DNA from: Tabrizicola aquatica
GTDB taxonomy: Bacteria > Pseudomonadota > Alphaproteobacteria > Rhodobacterales > Rhodobacteraceae
DNA: 64,000 nt
Reading direction: 5' to 3'
NCBI RefSeq assembly: GCF_002900975.1
Contig: NZ_PJON01000005.1
Coordinates: 62,001 to 126,000 of the forward strand
In this document: piece after piece, positions 45,071 through 55,124 of the stretch
Layout of the letters: each line of letters opens with the position of its first letter
Numbering within the stretch: the first letter of the stretch is position 1
Notes under the pieces: generated by a model
Told to the model about the DNA's origin: nothing
Seen by the model: the letters and a program-made list of their open reading frames with translations, nothing else
Database searches by the model: none
Program-made: the position numbers and the translations under genes

Positions 45071-46459
45071 TCAGGCGTGGATCGCCCCGTCGCCGCAGGC
45101 CAGCGCGGCTTCGCGGACGGCTTCCGACCAGGTCGGGTGCGCGTGGCAGGTCAGCGCCAGGTCCTGGGCCGAGGCGCCGAATTCCATCGCGACGCAGACC
45201 TCGTGGATGAGGTCGCCTGCGGCCGGGCCGATGATGTGGCAGCCCAGGATGCGGTCGGTGGCGGCGTCGGCGATCAGCTTGACGAAGCCCTCGGCCTGGA
45301 ACACGGCCTTGGCGCGGGCGTTGCCCATGAAGGGGAACTTGCCGACCTTGTAGGCGCGGCCCTCGGCTTTCAGCTGTTCCTCGGTCAGGCCCACGTTCGC
45401 CACCTCGGGCGTGGTGTAGATCACGCCGGGGATGACGCCATAGTTGACGTGGCCATGCTTGCCCGAGAGGACCTCGGCCACGGCCATGCCTTCATCCTCG
45501 GCCTTGTGGGCGAGCATGGGGCCGGCGATGGCGTCGCCGATGGCGTAAAGGCCGGGGACGTTGGTCTGCCAGTGAGCGTCGGTCTTGACGGTGCCGCGGG
45601 GGCCCATTTCGACGCCAAGGGCCTCTAGCCCCAGACCGGCGGTGTAGGGTTTGCGGCCCGTGGCGACGAGGACGATGTCGGCGTCGAGGGTGGCCTCGCT
45701 GTCGTTCTTCTTCAGCTTGTAGGCGACCGTCGCGCCGGTGTCGCTCTTGGTCACCGACTGGACGGCGGCGCCGAGGACGAACTTCAGGCCCTGCTTGGTC
45801 AGGATGCGCTGGAAGGTCTTGGCGACCTCGGCGTCCATGCCGGGGGTGATGGCGTCAAGGTATTCGACCACGGTCACCTGCGTGCCGAGGCGGGCGTAGA
45901 CCGAGCCCATCTCCAGCCCGATGACGCCCGCGCCGATGACGACCATGGTTTTCGGCACGGACTTGAGGGTCAGCGCGCCGGTGGAGGTGACGATGGTTTC
46001 CTCGTCAATCTCGACGCCAGGGAGGCTGGAGGCTTCGGACCCGGTGGCGATGACGATGTTCTTCGCGGAGTGGACCTCGTCGCCCACCTTGACCTGGCCG
46101 GGGGCGGGGATGGTGGCCCAGCCCTTGATCCAGGTGACCTTGTTCTTCTTGAACAGGAACTCGATCCCCTTGGTGTTGCCAGAGACGACATCGTCCTTGT
46201 AGGCCTGCATCTTGGCCCAATCCACGGTCGGATGCGCGCCCATCAGGCCCATCTTTTCGAAGTTCTCATGCGTTTCGTGCAGCATGTGGGTGGCATGGAG
46301 CATCGCCTTCGATGGGATGCAGCCAACGTTCAGGCAGGTGCCGCCCAAGGTCTCGCGCCCTTCGACGCAGGCGACCTTCTGGCCAAGCTGCGCGGCGCGG
46401 ATGGCGGCGACATAGCCGCCGGGGCCTGCGCCGATGATGATGGTGTCGAAGTCTGCCAT
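45071..46459 (-). CDS. lpd: Dihydrolipoamide dehydrogenase (E3)
   Basis: 462 residues. FAD motif I-I-G-A-G-P-G-G, redox disulfide [16 protein letters not shown] motif [10 protein letters not shown], and C-terminal H-A-H-P-T-W-S-E with the catalytic His-Glu pair. Reoxidises the lipoyl groups of 2-oxoglutarate dehydrogenase. Last gene of the TCA cluster but separated from sucB by three unrelated genes; preceded by a hairpin/GGATATTTG element in its upstream region. Confidence 0.97.
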   Translation of the reverse strand: MADFDTIIIGAGPGGYVAAIRAAQLGQKVACVEGRETLGGTCLNVGCIPSKAMLHATHMLHETHENFEKMGLMGAHPTVDWAKMQAYKDDVVSGNTKGIEFLFKKNKVTWIKGWATIPAPGQVKVGDEVHSAKNIVIATGSEASSLPGVEIDEETIVTSTGALTLKSVPKTMVVIGAGVIGLEMGSVYARLGTQVTVVEYLDAITPGMDAEVAKTFQRILTKQGLKFVLGAAVQSVTKSDTGATVAYKLKKNDSEATLDADIVLVATGRKPYTAGLGLEALGVEMGPRGTVKTDAHWQTNVPGLYAIGDAIAGPMLAHKAEDEGMAVAEVLSGKHGHVNYGVIPGVIYTTPEVANVGLTEEQLKAEGRAYKVGKFPFMGNARAKAVFQAEGFVKLIADAATDRILGCHIIGPAAGDLIHEVCVAMEFGASAQDLALTCHAHPTWSEAVREAALACGDGAIHA

Positions 46460-46487
46460 GGGTCAGGTCCTTTGGTCTGGCCGAGGA

Positions 46488-46537
46488 GCGGGGGTTTCAC
46501 ACCCCCGCACCCCCGTGGGATATTTGTGGACAGAAAA
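46488..46537. repeat. Hairpin plus GGATATTTGTG element, copy 2
   Basis: GCGGGGGT/ACCCCCGC stem (46488-46508) followed by CCCCGTGGGATATTTGTGG and ACAGAAAA. Matches the composite at 27422-27477. Read on the plus strand it is antisense to the flanking lpd and MAPEG genes, so its orientation is not tied to gene direction. Confidence 0.65.
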
Positions 46538-46542
46538 TCGGG

Positions 46543-46938
46543 TCAGAGGAGGCTGGCCACGATCATCGTCAGGGTTGCAAAGAAGCCTACCGCCCAGATG
46601 GCGGAGCGCCAAGGGCGCAGGCCCAGGGCATAGGCGGGGATGTAGAGCAGGCGGGCGCCAAGATAGGTCCAGGCGGCGGTCTGGGTGACCGGGGTGGACT
46701 GGTCGCCAAGGGTGACCACCAGGACGGCGAGGGTGAAGAGGATCAGCCCCTCGAAATGGTTGTTCATCGCGCGCTGCAACCGCGCGGTGACGGTGGACAA
46801 CTGCCGCGAGGGCGGGCGGTCGCGTGCGCTGGAGGTGTAGCCGGGTCCAAGCTCGATATTGGCGGGGACGGCGAACAGGATGAACTGCACGGCTTGCAAG
46901 AGGCCCGCAAGGGCGAGGGCAGTGAGTTCGGGGGTCAT
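46543..46938 (-). CDS. MAPEG family membrane protein
   Basis: 131 residues with four hydrophobic segments and the MAPEG-like pattern R-L-Q-R-A-M-N-N-H-F-E-G-L-I-L-F. Membrane protein related to eicosanoid/glutathione-metabolism enzymes; bacterial members are mostly uncharacterised. The ATG overlaps the stop of the upstream exported-protein gene (ATGA). Sits between sucB and lpd as in other members of the group, without an obvious metabolic link. Confidence 0.88.
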   Translation of the reverse strand: MTPELTALALAGLLQAVQFILFAVPANIELGPGYTSSARDRPPSRQLSTVTARLQRAMNNHFEGLILFTLAVLVVTLGDQSTPVTQTAAWTYLGARLLYIPAYALGLRPWRSAIWAVGFFATLTMIVASLL

Positions 46939-47441
46939 TGCAGCGCCTGTGGGAGTTGGAATTCAAGAAGGGTGTAGTTCATCTGTGCATAGCGGGTGGC
47001 CCAGTCGGGCTGGCTGTCGCAGAGCTGGCGGATGTCCTCGAAAGGCGTATCGGGGGCTGGGAGCAGGTTTTCCTGCATCGCGGCGGTGGTGAAGGCGGTG
47101 ACGGCGTCCTGCGGGACTTTGGCGGCCGCAAGGGCGGCGCTGGCGGCGGTGACGTCGCGCTGCCAGTTCTGCAGAATCTGCTGGTGGGTCTGCGGTTCCA
47201 GCGCCGAGCAGGTGAGGAAGATGCGTTGCTCGGCCAGCGCCTTGGTCAGAAGGATGTCAGCCGCCGGGGTGCCGGTGGGGATGATCTGGGCCTGGGCGGC
47301 GGGTGTGACGAAGAGGGCGGCGAGGCAAAGGGCGACCCCGCCCCGGGCCTGACCCGGGGCCTTGCGGGTTGGCCGAGGGGCTTGCCGAGGCCCCGGCTCA
47401 GGGCCGGGGCGGGGTCTTGCGGTGTGGTCCCCCAGCCCCAT
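46935..47441 (-). CDS. Exported protein with repeat-derived 5' end
   Basis: 168 residues if the ATG at 47441 is used (GGAGAGGG just upstream, though that is part of a repeat); an ATG at 47501 gives 20 more. The mature part looks real: a hydrophobic segment A-L-C-L-A-A-L-F-V-T-P-A-A-Q-A-Q followed by ~115 residues, ending coupled to MAPEG. Everything before that segment is Pro/Arg/Gly-rich and encoded by an inverted repeat (47334-47416). The native start has probably been replaced, so export may be impaired. Function unknown. Confidence 0.6.
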   Translation of the reverse strand: MGLGDHTARPRPGPEPGPRQAPRPTRKAPGQARGGVALCLAALFVTPAAQAQIIPTGTPAADILLTKALAEQRIFLTCSALEPQTHQQILQNWQRDVTAASAALAAAKVPQDAVTAFTTAAMQENLLPAPDTPFEDIRQLCDSQPDWATRYAQMNYTLLEFQLPQALQ

Positions 47442-47466
47442 GCCCTCTCCACGAGGGGGAGGGGAG
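47334..47466. repeat. 28-bp imperfect inverted repeat plus second hairpin
   Basis: Arms 47334-47361 and 47389-47416 (28 nt, two mismatches; each starts or ends with the GACCCCGCCCCGG core) flank 27 nt. Directly beside it, CCCTCTCC (47443-47450) pairs with a GGGGAGGG segment. Both resemble dispersed palindromic elements of alphaproteobacteria. They form the 5' coding region of the exported-protein gene. Confidence 0.75.
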
Positions 47467-47561
47467 GCGATTGTGGCGGCGGTGGGGGTGGGATGGGTCA
47501 TGTGGTCCAGAGCAGGAGGAAGAACTTGGACGTCCGCGTCGTTTGCCGTAAGCGCAAGATG

Positions 47562-47954
47562 TCAGTCGCGTGCCATCCGGTCATCGTAAAGCTGCCTGTT
47601 CATCGCCTCTTCGTCGCTAGGAGGCAAAGCAATTGGAATTGAGAACTTTATTCGGCTTACCTCTTCGTTAGCCTTGGTGTGAGCAGCGTCTCCAGAAGCC
47701 TCAACCACAAAGATCTTTAGGCCGGCTTTGCCACCCGCCGCGACCGACGATGTCGTGGTGAGTGCAACATCAAACTCTATGTTTTGAACCCTGCGAAGTA
47801 TGTCGCCTGCCCCAGCCGATTTATAGGTGTCGGCCCGGCTGCCATTCGTCGGTGGATTTACTATTGCCCCAACGTCGGCAAGTTCCGACTTCAGCTCATG
47901 GGCGGCTTCAGTGATCGCTTTAACTGTCTCTTTAATGAAGTCCTTGAGGTCCAC
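47562..47954 (-). CDS. Trypco2-like protein, probably horizontally acquired
   Basis: 130 residues from the GTG at 47954 (AAGGGAAAC upstream); a TTG at 47975 is an alternative. The order of elements, an N-terminal amphipathic helix (L-K-D-F-I-K-E-T-V-K-A-I-T-E-A-A), then N-I-E-F-D-V-A-L, G-G-K-A-G-L-K-I-F-V-V-E-A and S-R-I-K-F-S-I-P-I-A-L-P, resembles the trypsin-co-occurring domain 2 group. GC content is about 52% by my count, against about 65-75% in flanking genes. It interrupts the sucB-lpd interval. Domain assignment is moderate; function unknown, but relatives occur in effector/defence contexts. Confidence 0.55.
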   Translation of the reverse strand: MDLKDFIKETVKAITEAAHELKSELADVGAIVNPPTNGSRADTYKSAGAGDILRRVQNIEFDVALTTTSSVAAGGKAGLKIFVVEASGDAAHTKANEEVSRIKFSIPIALPPSDEEAMNRQLYDDRMARD

Positions 47955-48005
47955 TCGTTTCCCTTTCGCGCACAATACTTTGCCAGGCCCGCCACGACTG
48001 CCTCC

Positions 48006-49247
48006 TCACAAATCCATCAGCAACCGACGCGGGTCCTCCAGCGCTTCCTTGACCCGCACCAGGAACGTCACGGCACCTTTGCCGTCCACGATCCGGTGGT
48101 CGTAGCTGAGGGCGAGGTACATCATCGGGCGGATGACGATCTGGCCGTTCACGACGACCGGGCGGTCCTGGATCTTGTGCATGCCAAGGATGCCGGACTG
48201 CGGGGGGTTCAGGATGGGGGAGGACATCAAGGAGCCGTAGACGCCGCCGTTCGAGATGGTGAAGGAGCCGCCCTGCATCTCGGCCATCGACAGCTTGCCG
48301 TCGCGGGCGCGGAGGCCGAGTTCGGCGATCTTCTTTTCGATGGCGGCAAAGCCCATCTGGTCGGCGTCGCGGACCACGGGGACGACGAGGCCCGAGGGGG
48401 TGCCGACGGCGACGCCCATGTGGACGTAGTTCTTGTAGACCACGTCCTGGCCGTCGATCTCGGCGTTGACTTCGGGGACCTCTTTCAGGGCGTGGGTGCA
48501 GGCCTTGACGAAGAAGGACATGAAGCCAAGCTTGACGCCGTGCTTCTTCTCGAAGGCGTCCTTGTATTCGTTGCGCAAGGACATGATGCCGGACATGTCG
48601 ACCTCGTTATAGGTCGTCAGCATCGCGGCGGTGTTTTGCGCGTCCTTCAGGCGGCGGGCGATGGTGGCCCGCAGGCGGGTCATCTTGACGCGTTCCTCAC
48701 GCGCGGCGTCGTCGGCCGGGACCGGGGCGCGGGGGACCGAGGTCGGGGCGGGGGCGGGCGAGGGCGCGGGGGCGGCGGCGGCCTTGGCCACGTCTTCCTT
48801 CATCACCCGGCCGTCCTTGCCCGAGCCCTGGACCTGATCGCGGGAAATCCCGGCCTCGGCCATGGCTTTCTTGGCCGAGGGCGCGTCCTCGACATCCTTG
48901 CGGGGCTGCATTTCCTCATGCCCGGCGCCGGGCGAGCCGACTTCGCCGGCGGCCTGGATGTTCGGGTCGGTGGTCTTGGGGGCCTGCGCGGTGGGCGCGG
49001 GGGTGGCGGCCGCGCCTTCGGTCACGATGGCGAGGCGGGCGTTGGCGGCCACGGTGGTGCCTTCGGGTGCCAGGATCTCGGCCAGGACGCCGGAGACGGG
49101 CGAGGGAACCTCGACCGAGACCTTGTCGGTCTCAAGTTCGCACAGCATTTCGTCCTGCTTCACCGCATCGCCGGGTTTCTTGAACCAGGTCGATACGGTG
49201 GCCTCGGACACGGATTCGCCAAGGGCGGGAACCATAACGTCAGTCAT
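48006..49247 (-). CDS. sucB: 2-Oxoglutarate dehydrogenase E2 (dihydrolipoyl succinyltransferase)
   Basis: 413 residues. N-terminal lipoyl domain ([12 protein letters not shown] with the lipoyl Lys at about residue 43), Ala/Pro-rich linker, peripheral-subunit-binding domain ([11 protein letters not shown] and G-K-D-G-R-V), another flexible linker, and the catalytic core ending S-Y-D-H-R-I-V-D-G. Transfers succinyl from lipoate to CoA. Follows sucA by 24 bp, with the stop of sucA close to its ATG; same transcript. Confidence 0.97.
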   Translation of the reverse strand: MTDVMVPALGESVSEATVSTWFKKPGDAVKQDEMLCELETDKVSVEVPSPVSGVLAEILAPEGTTVAANARLAIVTEGAAATPAPTAQAPKTTDPNIQAAGEVGSPGAGHEEMQPRKDVEDAPSAKKAMAEAGISRDQVQGSGKDGRVMKEDVAKAAAAPAPSPAPAPTSVPRAPVPADDAAREERVKMTRLRATIARRLKDAQNTAAMLTTYNEVDMSGIMSLRNEYKDAFEKKHGVKLGFMSFFVKACTHALKEVPEVNAEIDGQDVVYKNYVHMGVAVGTPSGLVVPVVRDADQMGFAAIEKKIAELGLRARDGKLSMAEMQGGSFTISNGGVYGSLMSSPILNPPQSGILGMHKIQDRPVVVNGQIVIRPMMYLALSYDHRIVDGKGAVTFLVRVKEALEDPRRLLMDL

Positions 49248-49271
49248 TGTCAGTCTCCGGTCTTTCCGAGG

Positions 49272-52241
49272 TCAGTTCAGGCCCAGGGCCTGGGCGACGA
49301 GTTGTTGTTGTTCGTACTTGTGGCGGGAGGCCAGGCCCGTGGCGGGCGAGGCGCTGGCCTTGCGGCCGGCATAGGACATCCGGGTGGTGGTGCCGCGGAC
49401 CTTGGTCAGGATCGTTTCCATCTCGGGTTCGACGAAGGACCAGGCGCCCTGGTTCTTCGGCTCTTCCTGGCACCAGACGAAATCGGCCTTCGGGAAGCGC
49501 GCAAGTTCCTGACCCAGCGAGATGGTGGGCAGCGGGTAAAGCTGTTCCACGCGGAGGAGATAGGTGTCCTCCATCCCTTGCGCGTCGCGTTCGGCGAGGA
49601 GGTCGTAGTAGACCTTGCCGGAACAGAGAACGACGCGCTTGATCTGGTCGTCGGCCTTCAGTTTCAGCGTCGAGTTGCCCTTCTGCGCGTCGTCCCACAG
49701 GACGCGGTGGAAGGTGGAGCCATCGGTGAAATCCTCGGCCCGGCTGATCGCCATCGGGTGGCGCAGCAGCGACTTCGGCGTCATCAGGATCAGCGGCTTG
49801 CGGTAGGTGCGGTGCAGCTGGCGGCGCAGGATGTGGAAGTAGTTCGCCGGGGTCGAGCAGTTGGCGACGATCCAGTTGTCCTCGGCCGAGAGTTGCAGGA
49901 ACCGTTCCAGGCGGGCGGAGGAGTGTTCCGGGCCTTGGCCCTCGAACCCGTGCGGCAGCAGGACCACAAGGCCGGACATCCGCAGCCATTTCGATTCGCC
50001 CGAGTTGACGAACTGGTCGAACATGATCTGCGCGCCGTTGGCGAAGTCGCCGAACTGGGCTTCCCACAGGGTCAGCGCGTTCGGCTCGGACAGCGAGTAG
50101 CCATACTCGAAGCCAAGGACGGCATATTCCGACAGCATCGAGTCGATGACCTCATACCGCGCCTGGCCGGGGCGGATGTGGTTCAGGGGATAGTGGCGTT
50201 CCTCGGTCGTCTGGTCGATCCAGCCGGAATGGCGCTGCGAGAAGGTGCCGCGGGTGCAATCCTGGCCCGAGAGGCGGACGGGGAAGCCCTCCACTTGCAG
50301 CGACCCGAAGGCCAGCGCCTCGGCCGTTGCCCAATCGAAGCCTTGACCTTTTGCAAACATTTCCCGCTTGGCCTCAAGCTGGCGGGCCACGGTCTTGTGC
50401 ATGTCGAACCCGTCGGGCACGCGGGTCAGGGCGGCCCCGACCTCGGCCAGGGTCTCGGCCTTGATCCAGGTTTCGCCGCGCTGGTAGGTGTTCAGGTCCT
50501 TGGTCTGCAGGTTCTTCCAGCGGCCATCCAGCCAGTCGGCCTTGTTCGGCAGGAAGGCCTTGCCGGCCTCGAACTCTTCGTTCAGGCGGGCCTGGAAGGC
50601 GGCTTTCATCTGCTCGATCTCGCCTTCGGGGATCAACCCGTCGGCCACCAGACGGTCGGTGTAAAGCTGCAGCGTGGTCTTCTGCTTGCGGATGCGGTTG
50701 TACATCGCCGGGTTGGTGAACATCGGCTCGTCGCCTTCGTTGTGACCGAAGCGGCGGTAGCAGAAGATGTCGATGACCACGTCCTTGTGGAACTTCTGGC
50801 GGAATTCGGTCGCCACGCGGGCGGCGTGGACCACGGCCTCGGGGTCGTCGCCGTTGACGTGGAAGATCGGCGCCTCGACCATCAGGGCGATGTCGGTCGG
50901 ATAGGGCGAGGTGCGGCTGAACGCCGGGGCGGTGGTGAAGCCGATCTGGTTGTTGACGATGATGTGGATGCAGCCGCCGGTGCGGTGGCCCTTGATGCCC
51001 GACAGTTGCAGACATTCCGCCACGACGCCCTGGCCGGCAAAGGCCGCGTCGCCGTGCAGAAGGATCGGCAGGACGGCAATGCGGTCCGTGGTGTCGTTCA
51101 TCTGGTCCTGCTTGGCGCGGACCTTGCCGAGGACAACCGGGTTCACGGCCTCCAGGTGCGAGGGGTTGGCGGTCAGCGACAGGTGGACCTTGTTGCCGTC
51201 GAACTCACGGTCACTGGAGGCACCCAGGTGGTATTTCACGTCACCGGAGCCGTCCACATCCTCGGGCTTGTAGGAGCCGCCCTGGAATTCGTGGAAGATC
51301 GCCCGGTAGGGTTTCTGCATCACGTTCGCCAGGATGTTCAACCGGCCGCGGTGCGGCATGCCGATGATGATTTCCTTCACCCCCAGCGCGCCGCCGCGCT
51401 TGATGATCTGCTCCATCGCGGGGATCACCGCCTCGCCGCCGTCAAGGCCGAAGCGTTTGGTGCCCATGTACTTGACATGGAGGAACTTTTCATAGCCCTC
51501 GGCTTCGACCAGCTTGTTCAGGATGGCCTTGCGGCCTTCGCGGGTGAACTGGATTTCCTTGCCGTAGCCTTCGATCCGTTCCTTCAGCCAGCCGGCCTGT
51601 TCGGGGTCCGAGATGTGCATGTACTGCAGCGCGAAGGTGCCGCAGTAGGTGCGCTTCACGATGTCGATGATCTCGCGCATGCTGGCATGGGTCAGGCCCA
51701 GCACGTTGTCGATGAAGATCGGGCGGTCCATGTCGGCTTCGGAAAAGCCGTAGGACGCGGGTTCCAGTTCCGGGTGCGATTTCTTTTCGGCCAGGCCCAG
51801 CGGGTCCAGGTCGGCGGCGAGGTGGCCCCGGATGCGGTAGGCGCGGATGATCATCAGGGCGCGGATGGAATCGAGGACGGCGCGCTGGATCTGTTCGTTG
51901 GTCAGCTGGACACCGGCCTCGGCCGCCTTGGCAGCGATCTTCGCGCCGGCGGCCTTGGCTTCCTTGGCCGGCGGCGGGGCGGCCCATTCGCCAGTCAGGG
52001 CAGCGGTCAGGTCGTCGGCGGGCTGCGGCGGCCAGTCGGCGCGGGCCCAGGAGGGGCCGGAAGCGGCGCGTTTGGTGTCGACCTCAGAGTCGCCGAGGGA
52101 CTGGAAGAAGGCGGCCCATTGCGGGTCGACCGACGCGGGGTCAGCGGCGTGGCGGGCGGCCAGCTGGTCGACGTAATCGGCATTGGCCCCGTCGAGGAAG
52201 GACGAGGCGGCGAAGGCGGCGGTGGGGGATTGGTCGGTCAT
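49272..52241 (-). CDS. sucA: 2-Oxoglutarate dehydrogenase E1
   Basis: 989 residues. Thiamine-diphosphate enzyme oxidatively decarboxylating 2-oxoglutarate onto the lipoyl group of SucB. N-terminal E1 helix (F-L-D-G-A-N-A-D-Y-V-D-Q-L), G-M-P-H-R-G-R-L-N, H-G-D-A-A-F-A-G-Q-G, the ThDP Gly-Asp region, Y-G-Y-S and the C-terminal W-C-Q-E-E-P-K-N-Q-G are as in the family. Full length. Preceded by a strong hairpin in the 70-bp gap after sucD. Confidence 0.97.
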   Translation of the reverse strand: MTDQSPTAAFAASSFLDGANADYVDQLAARHAADPASVDPQWAAFFQSLGDSEVDTKRAASGPSWARADWPPQPADDLTAALTGEWAAPPPAKEAKAAGAKIAAKAAEAGVQLTNEQIQRAVLDSIRALMIIRAYRIRGHLAADLDPLGLAEKKSHPELEPASYGFSEADMDRPIFIDNVLGLTHASMREIIDIVKRTYCGTFALQYMHISDPEQAGWLKERIEGYGKEIQFTREGRKAILNKLVEAEGYEKFLHVKYMGTKRFGLDGGEAVIPAMEQIIKRGGALGVKEIIIGMPHRGRLNILANVMQKPYRAIFHEFQGGSYKPEDVDGSGDVKYHLGASSDREFDGNKVHLSLTANPSHLEAVNPVVLGKVRAKQDQMNDTTDRIAVLPILLHGDAAFAGQGVVAECLQLSGIKGHRTGGCIHIIVNNQIGFTTAPAFSRTSPYPTDIALMVEAPIFHVNGDDPEAVVHAARVATEFRQKFHKDVVIDIFCYRRFGHNEGDEPMFTNPAMYNRIRKQKTTLQLYTDRLVADGLIPEGEIEQMKAAFQARLNEEFEAGKAFLPNKADWLDGRWKNLQTKDLNTYQRGETWIKAETLAEVGAALTRVPDGFDMHKTVARQLEAKREMFAKGQGFDWATAEALAFGSLQVEGFPVRLSGQDCTRGTFSQRHSGWIDQTTEERHYPLNHIRPGQARYEVIDSMLSEYAVLGFEYGYSLSEPNALTLWEAQFGDFANGAQIMFDQFVNSGESKWLRMSGLVVLLPHGFEGQGPEHSSARLERFLQLSAEDNWIVANCSTPANYFHILRRQLHRTYRKPLILMTPKSLLRHPMAISRAEDFTDGSTFHRVLWDDAQKGNSTLKLKADDQIKRVVLCSGKVYYDLLAERDAQGMEDTYLLRVEQLYPLPTISLGQELARFPKADFVWCQEEPKNQGAWSFVEPEMETILTKVRGTTTRMSYAGRKASASPATGLASRHKYEQQQLVAQALGLN

Positions 52242-52282
52242 TCGCGCGTTTCCTTGTGGGGCGGGGTCACCGCCAAGAGGAA

Positions 52283-52303
52283 CGGGCGGGGCGCCCCCGC
52301 CCG
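52283..52303. promoter_or_regulatory. Intra-operon hairpin between sucD and sucA
   Basis: Perfect 9-bp stem CGGGCGGGG/CCCCGCCCG with a 3-nt loop, 8 bp after sucD. No U-tail. It may stabilise the upstream message or partly reduce read-through into sucAB. Confidence 0.5.
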
Positions 52304-52310
52304 GATCCAG

Positions 52311-53195
52311 TTAACCTTTGATCGCCTTCAGCACGGCCTCGCCCAACCCTGCCGGGCTGTCGGCGACGACGATCCCGGCGCTGAGCATCGCCTCGATCTT
52401 CGATTCCGCGTCGCCCTTGCCGCCGGCCACGATGGCACCGGCATGGCCCATGCGGCGGCCGGGGGGGGCGGTGCGGCCGGCGATGAAGCCGGCGGTGGGC
52501 TTCCAGCGGCCCTTCTTCTTTTCATCGGCGAGGAACTGGGCGGCTTCCTCTTCGGCGGACCCGCCGATCTCGCCGATCATGATGATCGAGTGGGTGTCGG
52601 GGTCGGCGAGGAACATCTCAAGCACGTCGATATGCTCGGTCCCCTTGATCGGGTCGCCGCCGATGCCTACTGCGGTGGTCTGGCCAAGGCCCACGTCGGT
52701 TGTCTGTTTCACGGCCTCATAGGTAAGCGTGCCCGAGCGCGACACAACCCCGACCGAGCCCTTGGAGAAGATGCTGCCCGGCATGATGCCGATCTTGCAT
52801 TCGCCGGGGGTCAGGACGCCGGGGCAGTTCGGGCCGATCAGGCGGGACTTGGAGTTGATGAGGGCGCGCTTGACCTTCATCATGTCCAGGACCGGGATGC
52901 CTTCGGTGATGCAGACGATCAGCGGGATCTCGGCGTCGATGGCTTCCAGGATCGAGTCGGCAGCGAAGGGCGGCGGGACGTAGATCACCGAGGCATCGGC
53001 GCCGGTCCGGGCGACCGCGTCATGGACGCTGTCGAACACGGGCAGGCCAAGATGCTCGGTCCCGCCCTTGCCGGGGGTCACGCCGCCGACCATCTGGGTG
53101 CCATAGGCAATGGCCTGTTCGGAGTGGAAGGTGCCTTGGCTGCCGGTGAAGCCCTGGCAGATGACTTTGGTAGCTTTGTTGACGAGAACGGCCAT
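52311..53195 (-). CDS. sucD: Succinyl-CoA synthetase alpha subunit
   Basis: 294 residues from the ATG at 53195, with GGAGG upstream; an ATG five codons earlier (53210) is less well placed. CoA-binding N-terminus ([11 protein letters not shown]), G-P-N-C-P-G, the phospho-His in [12 protein letters not shown]. Forms with SucC the ATP- or GTP-linked enzyme making succinate from succinyl-CoA. Separated from sucC by a gene for an exported protein. Confidence 0.97.
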   Translation of the reverse strand: MAVLVNKATKVICQGFTGSQGTFHSEQAIAYGTQMVGGVTPGKGGTEHLGLPVFDSVHDAVARTGADASVIYVPPPFAADSILEAIDAEIPLIVCITEGIPVLDMMKVKRALINSKSRLIGPNCPGVLTPGECKIGIMPGSIFSKGSVGVVSRSGTLTYEAVKQTTDVGLGQTTAVGIGGDPIKGTEHIDVLEMFLADPDTHSIIMIGEIGGSAEEEAAQFLADEKKKGRWKPTAGFIAGRTAPPGRRMGHAGAIVAGGKGDAESKIEAMLSAGIVVADSPAGLGEAVLKAIKG

Positions 53196-53232
53196 CGGGG
53201 CCTCCTTCACAGAATGGGCTGAGGGGCGGCCA

Positions 53233-53738
53233 TCATTGGCCGGGCCCGAAGGTGAAACGGACAGAACTGGTCGCGGCGTCGTTGCAGACGGGGTCGTTGC
53301 CCGAGGAGGTGACCTCGGCCGTAATTCCGGCTGCCAGGGTCACCGTCATGCATTCAGTGTCGCTGGTCGTGTCGAGCGTGAATCCCGCGGCGCCGCTGAT
53401 CGTCATCACGTTGCCGACCGCACTGTCGGTCCCAAGTGCCTCGGAATAGGCGGCACAGAAGCTGCCGTCGGTGGCGGTCAGGACGTAAAGTGCCGGATCG
53501 GGCGAAGCGATCTGGGTCAGGCCCATGTCGGTGTCTTCGGTCGCGGTCCAGCCAGCCTCGGTGAACAGGGCGGCCGTCTTGGCCGCATCACCCTGGCCGG
53601 CAAGGCAGGCCGCTGCGGCCGAGCGATACGCCTTGATGGGATCGCTGTCGTCCAGGTCTCGCGCCATGAATTCGACGGTCGACCATTCCTGCGCCATTGC
53701 TGGCGCAGCCAGACAAATTGCGAGAAGGGCGACGCGGA

Positions 53739-53742
<4 letters not shown>
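53233..53742 (-). CDS. Exported protein of unknown function inside the suc operon
   Basis: 169 residues. Signal peptide ([17 protein letters not shown], cleavage before Q-E-W). The mature chain has about four Cys (A-C-L, F-C-A, E-C-M, V-C-N), likely two disulfides in the periplasm, and a beta-rich C-terminal half. No known domain. ATG overlaps the sucC stop by 4 bp, so it is translated with the operon despite being periplasmic. Confidence 0.75.
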
Positions 53743-54932
<1,190 letters not shown>

Positions 54933-55042
54933 GGCGCAGCACCTGTCCGTTGGAGAACTTGGCCGCGTGATGGCACGGTTCGGCCCATATTCCTACGGAG
55001 ATTTCCGCCTGTTAGCGCCCAAAGCGGTGGAAAAATGCAGCA

Positions 55043-55094
55043 TGTGATCACACGTTCGCAAACTGTGATCACATGCGCGAAATGCGTGATCACA
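55043..55094 (-). promoter_or_regulatory. Three phased TGTGATCACA sites upstream of sucC
   Basis: TGTGATCACA at 55043-55052 and 55064-55073, and CGTGATCACA at 55085-55094. The TGATCA cores start at 55045, 55066 and 55087, i.e. exactly 21 bp apart (two helical turns). They lie 110-165 bp before the sucC ATG and after the stop of the upstream gene. Array of dimer sites for an unidentified regulator; promoter position not identified. Confidence 0.8.
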
Positions 55095-55124
55095 AGGCGC
55101 GTCGTCGTCCGGTCGAATCGCCGA

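Noticed and set aside
47784-53222. A very long plus-strand open frame (over 1800 codons) opposite sucB, sucA and sucD
   Set aside because: It is the antisense shadow of well-defined TCA genes in high-GC DNA, with low-complexity Arg/Gly/His composition and no domain.
55043-55094. Classic CRP sites upstream of sucC
   Set aside because: CRP needs TGTGA-N6-TCACA; here the halves touch (TGTGATCACA), so another regulator is more likely.
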